From NCBI GenBank assembly GCA_023459055.1, contig JAEWVR010000011.1, positions 372,001 to 436,000 of the forward strand: a DNA stretch of 64,000 nucleotides, given 5' to 3'. The first letter of the stretch is position 1. Every line of letters begins with the position of its first letter. Origin of the DNA: Fibrobacterota bacterium (GTDB lineage: Bacteria > Fibrobacterota > Chitinivibrionia > Chitinivibrionales > Chitinispirillaceae). Of this stretch, positions 27,246 through 34,565 are shown piece by piece. The position numbers were made by a program, and so were the translations under genes. A model generated the notes under the pieces. It worked only from the letters and a program-made list of their open reading frames with translations. It ran no database searches and was not told where the DNA came from.

Positions 27246-28958
27246 TCAGTTCTCCGGTGGATATACCGAGACCTCGACACGGCGGTTTAACGGCTGATTT
27301 GTTGGATCAGCAGGATCTGCCGGTTCGCTCCACCCCTTGCCTTCAACAATGAACTTGTTTGGATCAAATTTGTATTTATTGATAAGTGCTGTTTTTACAC
27401 CATTGGCTCTGTCCTGAGAGAGCTGTAATACGGCAGATTCCGGTACTTTGCCTTTCATGGAGTTATCGGTGTGCCCGACAATAGCAACAACAGCACGATC
27501 GTACTGACCAACAAGACGCGCGACTTTTTCAAGTGTTGCTTCTGCTGCCGGATCGTAAAGTGTATTTTTTATAGGTTTTCCGAACTCATCATGCTGGGGC
27601 TCGAAAATATTGGCACTGTTCGGATAAAAATTAATATGAATTGTCTGAGTGAGAATCGGTTTCTCTGCCTGTACTTTAGAATAGGATACCGGTGAGAATG
27701 TTGCTATGTACTCATTCTTCATATCCTTGAATGTACCCTCTGCGTCAAGTTCCTTGATAACCGAAAAGTCCATGACTTCATCAAAGCGTACCGGTGTGGA
27801 TACCAGGCCGAGCTCTTTGTAAACGAAGGTGATATTTTTCCAGGTGCGCTCGAAATTGCTTGGTGATGAAGCATTAAGGAAGAAATCCTTGTTTTCTGCA
27901 AAATTTGTTGTGTGTGCATCATACTGCATTCCCTTGATATCATCGAGAGTCATTCCGTAACCCTCTGCGAGCCATTGCATTGCCGCAACTTTTATAGTCG
28001 AATCTTTAATTGACCGCATACCTTCAAAAATACCGGCAACAAGACCCTTGACAATATCAGGATGATCCTTTGCGAAGTCTGCACGTACAGCCCAGACATC
28101 AGCGATCACTTTGTTTGCTTCAGATGTTGTTGTAAGGATGCGGGTGTTTTTTACTTTCTCAGGAATATTGTAGATATCAGGTGCCCATGATACGCATGCG
28201 TCAATTGACGGGTCAGAGACAAATGCTGCTGCCGCTTCAAACGCCGTATTAGTATATTTATGATTTACCGCTGATGGCTGGATACCTGAAACTAACAGGA
28301 GGTTATTGAGGAAATACTGCGACGGGCTGTTCTGGGCATACACGACGGTTTTTCCTCTGAGATCCTGAATGCTGCTGATCTTGCTGCGAACCACCATACC
28401 ATCACCACCGTTTGACCAGTCAATCTGCTGATAAATTCTTGGTGAGATACGTGAGTCTTTCATAAGTTCGCCGGCAAACAGTACCATCATATCAAGTGTA
28501 CCCCACAAGACGTGGCTTTCACCTGATGCATACGCGTCGCGTGCAGTCACCGGATCGTCAATGAGCTTGAGATTTACCTTAAAGCCGTATTTCTTGTAGA
28601 AAACGCTCTCGGTATTTGGTGCAAAACCATGGTTTGCAGCGACAATCGGAAGCCATCCGATCCAGACATTGATCGGGAACTGGACAATTTTTTCTTTGCT
28701 ATCCCATTTGTAGTTGCTTGCCCCTTTTACTTCAGGCAGCTTTTGCCCCGGGACATAGTTGTATTCCGATACGGTGGTGATTCCTTTCGGATCAACTGCT
28801 TCCGGTCCGTTTTTGAATTTGTCAAGGTCAATCTGGTTTGTTGTTGCTTTTGGAAAAAGCATGTCGCGGAACAGATACCCCGCTGCGATAATGCATCCGA
28901 GGATAAAAAGAAATCCAACTACTTTACCTAGTGCGGTAGGTCCTACTTTTTGTGCCAT
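27246..28958 (-). CDS. TauA/SsuA-like substrate-binding protein fused to an OmpA domain
   Basis: 570 residues with three parts. Residues 11-30 form an N-terminal membrane anchor without lipobox. Residues 85-430 are a periplasmic binding fold of the nitrate/sulfonate (NMT1/TauA) class: INVWIGWLPIVAANHGF, then SGESHVLWGTLDM, KTVVYAQNSPSQYFLNNLL, and ACVSWAPD. Residues from about 440 are an OmpA peptidoglycan-binding domain with VAIVGHTDN (Asp ligand), SQDRANGVK and NRRVEV (Arg ligand). The protein would bridge the inner membrane and the cell wall while presenting a solute receptor. AAGGAGAG ribosome site; the PspA gene ends 30 nt upstream. The fusion is unusual for a transport subunit and suggests a sensing role. 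Confidence 0.9.
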   Translation of the reverse strand: MAQKVGPTALGKVVGFLFILGCIIAAGYLFRDMLFPKATTNQIDLDKFKNGPEAVDPKGITTVSEYNYVPGQKLPEVKGASNYKWDSKEKIVQFPINVWIGWLPIVAANHGFAPNTESVFYKKYGFKVNLKLIDDPVTARDAYASGESHVLWGTLDMMVLFAGELMKDSRISPRIYQQIDWSNGGDGMVVRSKISSIQDLRGKTVVYAQNSPSQYFLNNLLLVSGIQPSAVNHKYTNTAFEAAAAFVSDPSIDACVSWAPDIYNIPEKVKNTRILTTTSEANKVIADVWAVRADFAKDHPDIVKGLVAGIFEGMRSIKDSTIKVAAMQWLAEGYGMTLDDIKGMQYDAHTTNFAENKDFFLNASSPSNFERTWKNITFVYKELGLVSTPVRFDEVMDFSVIKELDAEGTFKDMKNEYIATFSPVSYSKVQAEKPILTQTIHINFYPNSANIFEPQHDEFGKPIKNTLYDPAAEATLEKVARLVGQYDRAVVAIVGHTDNSMKGKVPESAVLQLSQDRANGVKTALINKYKFDPNKFIVEGKGWSEPADPADPTNQPLNRRVEVSVYPPEN

Positions 28959-28988
28959 ATTATAAACTCTCCTTGTGTCAAAATGAAA

Positions 28989-29732
28989 TTACTGGGGTCC
29001 AAGTTCTTTTACCGGATTGGGCTGCGGCTGCTGAGGTGTTTCTGCAGCTGGTGCACCTTTAATGCCATAAGCCATTTCGAAATCTGCAAGCGCCTGTTCA
29101 GCAAGCGCATTTTGCTCTGCTTCCTTCATATCTACCTGTGATGTATCAATGGTGCTTGATGCAACACGTGCACGACCGGCTGCCTTATCACGGCGTTCAT
29201 TAAGGTACTCCTCAACGCGGTTAAGTGTATCACCTGATCCGCCAATCTCGGTTACCATTCCTTTTGCCATCTCCTGAAGTTCAGCCTGTGCCTCCATCAT
29301 TTCTGTTTCACTCATGAGCTGCTTGAGTTTCTGGATCTTGGCCTGTGCCTCATTAACAGCGACATCACGGGTTTTCAGAAGCTTTTTATAGGTTTCTTCT
29401 GCAGCAACCATCTGTTCACGATTTTCCTCGAGTTGACTTTTAATTGTCTGAAGCTCAAGTGCCAGTGTTCCTGCAACAGAGCGGTTCCCAGCTTTAATAT
29501 TTGCAGCGACCCGTGCGGTTATCTCTTTTTCCTTCTGTTCAAGATTTTTAATCTGACGAAGTAAACGTTCCACAAAGCCGGCATGACTTGCGAGGTTGTC
29601 ATTAAAACGGGCGATCTGCTTACGCAGATTTTCTTTTTCCGCTTCGATTAGTGCTGCCGGATTGGACTTTTCAATTCCTGAGATAAAAAGGCTCAGGAAT
29701 CCTTTCATAAGCGTACCAATTCGTTTGAACAT
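28989..29732 (-). CDS. pspA: PspA/IM30-family protein, first gene of operon
   Basis: About 247 residues, nearly all helix. It begins MFKRIGTLMKGFLSLFISGIEK, matching the amphipathic membrane-binding N-terminal helix of PspA, followed by the long coiled coil (residues 25-175 with QIKNLEQKEKEI and AQAKIQKLKQLM) and a helix with NRVEEYLNERRDKAAGRARVA, typical of the family. The last 25 residues are a Pro/Gln-rich tail. PspA/IM30 (Vipp1) proteins bind and repair stressed membranes and are ESCRT-III-like. I start at ATG 29732 with GAAAGGTCC upstream; a longer frame to 29783 adds a hydrophobic leader without ribosome site. It heads the six-gene operon, with promoter at 29854-29882. Confidence 0.85.
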   Translation of the reverse strand: MFKRIGTLMKGFLSLFISGIEKSNPAALIEAEKENLRKQIARFNDNLASHAGFVERLLRQIKNLEQKEKEITARVAANIKAGNRSVAGTLALELQTIKSQLEENREQMVAAEETYKKLLKTRDVAVNEAQAKIQKLKQLMSETEMMEAQAELQEMAKGMVTEIGGSGDTLNRVEEYLNERRDKAAGRARVASSTIDTSQVDMKEAEQNALAEQALADFEMAYGIKGAPAAETPQQPQPNPVKELGPQ

Positions 29733-29795
29733 ACTACAGGACCTTTCGGTTGATATGTAAGACATCAAAAAAATCAAAATCATAACAGTCTAACA

Positions 29796-29852
29796 CTGAA
29801 TTAAACCTTAAGAACGCAACTAATGCAGCTGCTGGATTCCGGTTTAATTCAG
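29796..29852. promoter_or_regulatory. Perfect 12-bp inverted repeat over the pspA transcription start
   Basis: CTGAATTAAACC at 29796-29807 and GGTTTAATTCAG at 29841-29852 are exact reverse complements, 33 nt apart. The upstream arm abuts the -10 box at 29854-29859, so the predicted start of transcription falls within that arm. A pair of operator half-sites for a repressor that loops or bridges the start region is plausible; an RNA hairpin is less so, because transcription would begin inside one arm. Confidence 0.6.
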
Positions 29853-29853
29853 A

Positions 29854-29882
29854 ATTATACCCATATATTAGATAAAGCACAA
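29854..29882 (-). promoter_or_regulatory. Candidate sigma-70-type promoter of the pspA operon
   Basis: Read on the minus strand, TTGTGC (29877-29882) and TATAAT (29854-29859) are 17 nt apart. The -10 is consensus. The leader would be about 115 nt. I looked for and did not see a sigma-54 (GGCAC-N5-TTGC) element such as controls pspA in enterobacteria. Confidence 0.6.
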
Positions 29883-29974
29883 ATGAAATATAATGAATGG
29901 ATAAGCATTAGGAAAGTGCAGGGAGCGATAAATTAACCAGATCATCAGGTGCACAGAATGGCAATAGCAGCAAC

Positions 29975-30958
29975 TCACGGATTTCCCAAATCGCCTTTTC
30001 CTGCATACCGTTCGAAAAAACGCAGTGCATTTGCTTTGAGTGTTGTCAAGTCCGGTGATGGCTGTACGGCACGGAAGAGTTCATGACCGAAGAAGAAGTT
30101 TTTTGCGTAATAGATGGTAAACTCCTTGATTCTTCCGATTGCTTTTTCTTTAGGGAAATCCTCTAAGGTATAGTTAAAAAAACGAAGCCATACTTCCTTA
30201 AAGTCAAATGCAGGTTCGCTATCTGACAACGTTTTAAAAATCCAGGGTCTGGTGACCGCCTCCCTGCCGATCATGAGACCATCACAGTGTCGTAACAGGT
30301 CAAGAGCGGCAGCATCTTTTATATCACCATTGGCAATGAGCGGAAGCTTTGTTTGTGTGCGTATCCAGTCAAAAAGATGCCATCGGGCATATCGTTTCAG
30401 CTTTTCATCCGAGAATCGGGGGTGGACACAGAGGGAATCAATGCCGCTGTTCTCAAAAAGTCGAACCCGTTCTGTAAACCGTTCCTCCCAGCCTTCAGTG
30501 TTATCACCAACTCTGCATTTGACAGAAAATAAACGCGGCCAGAGTGATCGTATTGTAGCAAGTACCGGTTTAAGTTTTTCGATATTGTCAAATAGTGCTT
30601 TGCCGGCTCCGGTTCTTCGGATTGCCGGCGCCGGGCATCCAAGGTTAAGATCTATCGCTGCGGCATCACACGCTTTAAGACGCTCAATCACCGGAGCAAG
30701 ATCTTCATCACCATTGAGTTTAATCTGATAGACAACAAGTCCCTCGGAATCTCTCCGCTTTGTAAATGGTGACGTTGTGAGCTCTTCTTTTAAAAGTGCT
30801 GATGGGCTGAGCATTTCGGTATAGAGAGCACCGTATCCGCCAAAATCGGCGCACAAACGTCTGAATGCGCTATGCGATATACCTGCCATTGGTGCAAGAA
30901 AAAGCCGGGGTGAAAAAGTACAGTTTTTAACCGTGAATGGTGAATTGAGAGAGTTCAT
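29975..30958 (-). CDS. dus: tRNA-dihydrouridine synthase
   Basis: FMN-dependent enzyme that reduces uridines in the D-loop of tRNA. 327 residues. Family motifs: LAPMAGISHSAFRRLC at the N-terminus, TEMLSPSALL, the substrate-side DLNLGCPAP with catalytic Cys, VKCRVGD, LCVHPR (a Dus H-x-R motif), IANGDI and DGLMIGREAVTRPWIF for FMN phosphate binding. Which U it modifies (DusA/B/C class) cannot be told by eye. The ATG at 30956-30958 directly abuts the stop of the upstream membrane-protein gene, so the two form an operon. Near-normal length; nothing missing. Confidence 0.93.
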   Translation of the reverse strand: MNSLNSPFTVKNCTFSPRLFLAPMAGISHSAFRRLCADFGGYGALYTEMLSPSALLKEELTTSPFTKRRDSEGLVVYQIKLNGDEDLAPVIERLKACDAAAIDLNLGCPAPAIRRTGAGKALFDNIEKLKPVLATIRSLWPRLFSVKCRVGDNTEGWEERFTERVRLFENSGIDSLCVHPRFSDEKLKRYARWHLFDWIRTQTKLPLIANGDIKDAAALDLLRHCDGLMIGREAVTRPWIFKTLSDSEPAFDFKEVWLRFFNYTLEDFPKEKAIGRIKEFTIYYAKNFFFGHELFRAVQPSPDLTTLKANALRFFERYAGKGDLGNP

Positions 30959-31807
30959 CTATAAAATAAACCGGAACACAAGCCCGGCGCATAAATACAA
31001 AGTAAAAAACAGGATACTCGAAAAAATATAATTATTCTGTGCGATTTTCGCATGGGTTTGGTCATTGATGCGGCATTCCAGTTTTTTTACCTGTTTGTTA
31101 ATCAATGATTCAGCAAGCGTAAAGGTATTCAGCGGGACGATAAAACCGATCACCGACCACATGAAAATCGGAATTACATCAAGTTCCCAGATTTTGTATG
31201 CAATAAAAATACTAATCACTGTCAGCAGCAGTGTTGATGTGACAAGCGGCATAAACGCTTTTTTCTCACGCTGATAGGCAAATTTACGGAGGCATGCAGC
31301 CGAGATCATAGCACCGGATGTCTTTTCTTCCAGCACCGATGTCTTACCAACGGTAATCAGGTGTTCGTTAATCGTGAGTATAAGATCATAAATACCGTTA
31401 ATCGAAAATGGTAGTGTGACCGATTTTTCGGGTGAAACAATATGAACCTGCTCGGTAAACGGTGTCTGGATATGTTTACAAAGAGTTATGTCTGAAAAGA
31501 AAATCTGACGAAGTTTCCCGGGAGCTTTGTAGACTATTGCATCTTCACTGATAAGAAACATTGTTTTTCGTACTTCTGAACGAACAAACCCGATAATAAA
31601 AAGAAAGATGACAACGGTTACATCAAGATATACACCGAAACGGATCGTTGATGGATACAGTGTATTATACGCAACAACTGATAAAAATGCCGGAAGCCAC
31701 GATACCAGAAGTACTGTTATGATAAGTGAATAGAGCGGTGCCTCTATATAGATAAACCGTTTCTGATAATTAAATACTTTTTTTGCTTCAGTTGCACTCA
31801 TATCCAT
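30959..31807 (-). CDS. Hypothetical four-helix membrane protein with PH-like domain
   Basis: 282 residues. Two membrane helices near residues 22-45 and 60-75, a soluble part of about 100 residues, then helices near 183-202, 208-228 and 260-278. The soluble part begins ISEDAIVYKAPGKLRQIFFSDITLCK, a pattern like bacterial PH (bPH/YdbT-like) domains in which a strand-rich module follows the membrane anchor. It is followed without a gap by dus; such pairing gives no clue to function. Start is ATG with no strong ribosome site. The family link is tentative and the function unknown. Confidence 0.6.
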   Translation of the reverse strand: MDMSATEAKKVFNYQKRFIYIEAPLYSLIITVLLVSWLPAFLSVVAYNTLYPSTIRFGVYLDVTVVIFLFIIGFVRSEVRKTMFLISEDAIVYKAPGKLRQIFFSDITLCKHIQTPFTEQVHIVSPEKSVTLPFSINGIYDLILTINEHLITVGKTSVLEEKTSGAMISAACLRKFAYQREKKAFMPLVTSTLLLTVISIFIAYKIWELDVIPIFMWSVIGFIVPLNTFTLAESLINKQVKKLECRINDQTHAKIAQNNYIFSSILFFTLYLCAGLVFRFIL

Positions 31808-32038
31808 AAATTACATCCGGCCGGAGCGGAGTAGAAGGAAAAGGTTGACTTATACTTTTAAATGTTTTAATGTAGACAAAATCAGTGAGTTATAGTTGTT
31901 GACGATAATAAAATGCCTAAAAGAAAATAACACTGCCTTTGTGCTCACAGATGCTACGGACCACAGAATTCTGAGACATACAGGAATGCATCATTTCCAT
32001 TAATCAATAAAACTTCTTGCCAATAAAAAATGAAAACT

Positions 32039-32063
32039 ATACAATCATTGAAGATGATTGTAT
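32039..32063 (+). promoter_or_regulatory. Perfect 10-bp hairpin upstream of receiver gene
   Basis: ATACAATCAT (32039-32048) and ATGATTGTAT (32054-32063) are exact reverse complements with a 5-nt loop, 32 nt before the ATG at 32096. It may be an operator for the receiver/CheX operon or an RNA stem in its leader. The tail after it (TTCTG) is too short for a confident terminator. Confidence 0.5.
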
Positions 32064-32095
32064 TTCTGATGCACCAGTAACCAGAGAAACTGTTT

Positions 32096-32467
32096 ATGGC
32101 TAAATACCGGATCCTTGTTATAGATGATGCCAGGTATATCTTTAAGGCTGTCAAGATGGCGCTTGAACCGCAGGGATTTGAAATTGTGGGGCATGCGGAA
32201 AATGGGAAAATAGGTATTGAAATGTACGATGAACTCAAGCCTGATCTTGTTACGCTTGATGTGACCATGCCGGTAATGGATGGTATCGAAACGGCAACTG
32301 TGCTTTTTAAAAAGGAACCACGACCTAAAATTATTTTGATGAGCGCGATTGCTGATGAAGGTTTGCGGAAGTCGGCAAGAGATATTGGAATTAAATATTT
32401 TGCGCCAAAACCCTTTACACCAGAAGATTTGTGTCAGAAAGTGCTTGATTGTCTTTCTGATGTGTAA
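32096..32467 (+). CDS. Single-domain response regulator (CheY-like)
   Basis: 123-residue receiver with no output domain. Acidic pair in VIDDARYI, phosphoacceptor Asp in LVTLDVTMPVMDG, Thr/Ser position in ILMSAI (Ser in place of Thr), and Lys in FAPKPF. The whole fold is present. It is followed 30 nt downstream by a CheX-like gene and then a second one, so it is probably the substrate of these phosphatases in a chemotaxis-like or motility pathway, although no cheA, cheW or flagellar genes are near. An upstream hairpin at 32039-32063 may regulate the set. Ribosome site is weak. Confidence 0.9.
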   Translation: MAKYRILVIDDARYIFKAVKMALEPQGFEIVGHAENGKIGIEMYDELKPDLVTLDVTMPVMDGIETATVLFKKEPRPKIILMSAIADEGLRKSARDIGIKYFAPKPFTPEDLCQKVLDCLSDV

Positions 32468-32497
32468 TGCAGATGTCGTTGGAATCCGGAGATAAGA

Positions 32498-32968
32498 ATG
32501 CAGTTTGTAAATACAAATGAATTTACGATATTTTTCGGGGATGCACTAACAGGTATTACACAGCAAATGGCCGGGATAGGCTTGAAGGACATACAGGAAA
32601 CTACATTCGAAGATCAAAAGATATTTGCAGTTATTATCGGTATTGTCGGTGCGTATAAAGGGCGCACACTGATCAGGATCAGTGAAGGTTTAGTAACTAA
32701 AATAACCGAAGAAATGAATTGCGGACCACTACCCAATCTTACAGAAATAACACTTTACATTGGTGAGTATTCAAACATCCTTTGCGGTAAGGCTATATCG
32801 GACATAAATAACCGATATTTAAATGTTGATTTACGTTTAACACCACCGGCTATCTTTTCAGGTACCAATATGAGAATCATTACTCCAGCCCTGCAGTCAT
32901 CATTGCTCTGCTACAACTGCGATTTCGGTATGGTGTCAATGGATATAGGATTTGAGAGAGGCAGGTAG
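32498..32968 (+). CDS. CheX-like chemotaxis phosphatase (first copy)
   Basis: 156 residues of the CheC/CheX/FliY phosphatase fold. The catalytic E-x2-N motif appears as IGEYSNILCGKA near residue 90, after a helix and a beta-strand ADGIVG-like segment (VIIGIVGAYKGRTLIRIS). The C-terminal region LTPPAIFSGTNMRIITP fits the strand-rich end of CheX. It would dephosphorylate a CheY-type receiver, most simply the one encoded 30 nt upstream. GGAG ribosome site. The second motif of CheC, another E-x2-N, is not present, consistent with CheX. Confidence 0.75.
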   Translation: MQFVNTNEFTIFFGDALTGITQQMAGIGLKDIQETTFEDQKIFAVIIGIVGAYKGRTLIRISEGLVTKITEEMNCGPLPNLTEITLYIGEYSNILCGKAISDINNRYLNVDLRLTPPAIFSGTNMRIITPALQSSLLCYNCDFGMVSMDIGFERGR

Positions 32969-32974
32969 TGAATT

Positions 32975-33418
32975 ATGGTAATAAATGAAGCATTTAAGAC
33001 TGCGACGCTTGAGTTGATTGAAAGTTTTGGACTCACAGCTGAATTCAGCGGCGAAGCTGTCGAACCGGTGCTTGCATCTGCGGATGAGGTGAATGTTACA
33101 ATCGGTTTAACAAAAGGGGAGAAAGGCATCGTACTTCTAGGTATGAAACGGGATACCGCACTTAAAATCGCGTCGGTAATGATTGGAACAGAAACCACAG
33201 AACTTGATGAACTTGCGGAAGGCGCTATTAGTGAATTTTTGAATACCCTTGTTGGTATGGGACTCGGTAATTTCCAGAAGAATCAGTCTATTGACTTTTC
33301 TTCCCCAACGATGATCACCGGTAACGATACTTATTTAATGATCAGCAGAGTAGAATCATCCAGATTACAGTTTTCCATTGATGGACAGATTTTTTGCGTT
33401 TCAATAAGCCTGGAATGA
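32975..33418 (+). CDS. CheX-like chemotaxis phosphatase (second copy)
   Basis: 147 residues, second CheX-type protein, starting 6 nt after the first. The catalytic E-x2-N is EFLNTLVG near residue 88, in a helix preceded by DELAEGAI; the beta region DEVNVTIGLTKGEKGIVLLGMK and the C-terminal strands VESSRLQFSIDG match the fold. The two copies are quite divergent, so they are probably an old duplication with distinct partners or a heterodimer (CheX works as a dimer). The operon receiver-CheX-CheX is compact, with gaps of 30 and 6 nt. Confidence 0.78.
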   Translation: MVINEAFKTATLELIESFGLTAEFSGEAVEPVLASADEVNVTIGLTKGEKGIVLLGMKRDTALKIASVMIGTETTELDELAEGAISEFLNTLVGMGLGNFQKNQSIDFSSPTMITGNDTYLMISRVESSRLQFSIDGQIFCVSISLE

Positions 33419-33488
33419 CACTATTTGGTCCTCTGTACTAATTTTTCTCAAACCTTTTTATCATGAAATTCTACTTAGATATGCCTTT

Positions 33489-34565
33489 ATGAGCAGATAT
33501 AATGTAAATTTTGAATCTCCTGATTCTGATGATCATGGAAGAACAGTTTTTATGAACCGGATTACTTGGTGCATGGCAGATATAAACAATTCAATGAATA
33601 CCAGACAGCATCTACAAAAGATAAGCGGAGCAATCGTTGTATTTTTTCGCAATAAAACAGTCTCAATTATTGTACGCATTCTGCTGACAGTCGTTTTTTT
33701 TGTTATTGTCAACAAATCAATTTCCGCTGGTGATGTGGCGAAGCTGGCAGGCAGTATCAATCCGTTATATCTGGCAATTGCATTCCTGCTCTCGATACTT
33801 GGATTATATTTTCAGATCGCCCGATGGAAAATTGTGTTAAAATCTGTAAATTTACCTTATGAGAAATTGATACCGCTTAAGACTATGTTGTGGGGAAATT
33901 TTCTTGGATTCATGACACCAGGAAGAGTAGGGGAGCTGTTTCGGAGTACCGGTACAAATCCACAACGTAAAGGTGATTCAGTATTGTCGGTAATAATTGA
34001 CAGATTAATTGCGATCATGTTGGTCCTTATCTGTGGTTGTGCCGCAATGATGGTTCAGGGTTTAGTTTATGGAAAAAAACTTTACATACTTCAGAGTGTT
34101 GCACTGGCAGTTTTAGCAGTAGCGGTGTTTGTGTTACTCTTCTTTCGCAAGGTACACAACAATACATTAAAAAAAGTGCTGGATAGACTTCCCATAGTGC
34201 TTCAGGGGCTAAAGAATGCAACTGATTCGAGAGTGATACTCATCTCAATTGCAGCACATGCATGTCTGCTTTTTCAAACAGCAGTGCTGCTCTCTATGTT
34301 TGGTCTGCATGATTTGGTAAAGAATGTGGTTATTGCCGCACTTGCATTTACACAGATGATTTTTCTTCCGTTTTCTATCGCAAATGTCGGTATCAGGGAA
34401 TACTCTTTCGGGGTTTATATCCGAATGCTTTCACCTGAAAATGATGTCGCAGGTGTTGCATTTGGTGTATCAGGTATTATATTGTTTTTTAATATCATTT
34501 TACCTGCACTTGGCGGGCTTTTATGGTTTATGCTGGATTTAAGGAATAAACGCAACTATGAATAA
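33489..34565 (+). CDS. Flippase-like membrane protein (UPF0104/LPG-synthase TM type)
   Basis: 358 residues with about eight membrane helices after a polar N-terminal part. Motifs of the LPG_synthase_TM/AglD-like family: RWKIVLKSVNLP near residue 110, LWGNFLGFMTPGRVGELFR near 140, DRLIAIMLVL and FLPFSIANVGIREYSFG near 290. It lacks the C-terminal lysyl-transferase domain of MprF, so it is a flippase-like module only. Start is uncertain: ATGs at 33489, 33552 (with GGAAG upstream) and 33594 all precede the first helix. It overlaps the downstream glycosyltransferase gene by 8 nt. Substrate may be a lipid-linked sugar, but this is inference. Confidence 0.8.
   Translation: MSRYNVNFESPDSDDHGRTVFMNRITWCMADINNSMNTRQHLQKISGAIVVFFRNKTVSIIVRILLTVVFFVIVNKSISAGDVAKLAGSINPLYLAIAFLLSILGLYFQIARWKIVLKSVNLPYEKLIPLKTMLWGNFLGFMTPGRVGELFRSTGTNPQRKGDSVLSVIIDRLIAIMLVLICGCAAMMVQGLVYGKKLYILQSVALAVLAVAVFVLLFFRKVHNNTLKKVLDRLPIVLQGLKNATDSRVILISIAAHACLLFQTAVLLSMFGLHDLVKNVVIAALAFTQMIFLPFSIANVGIREYSFGVYIRMLSPENDVAGVAFGVSGIILFFNIILPALGGLLWFMLDLRNKRNYE

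Noticed and set aside
29733..29783. 17-residue hydrophobic leader on PspA
   Set aside because: PspA starts with its amphipathic helix; the ATG at 29732 has GAAAGGTCC upstream, the earlier one has none.
29733..29974. Sigma-54 promoter for the pspA operon
   Set aside because: No GG-N10-GC element with fitting flanks is visible; a good sigma-70-type pair is.
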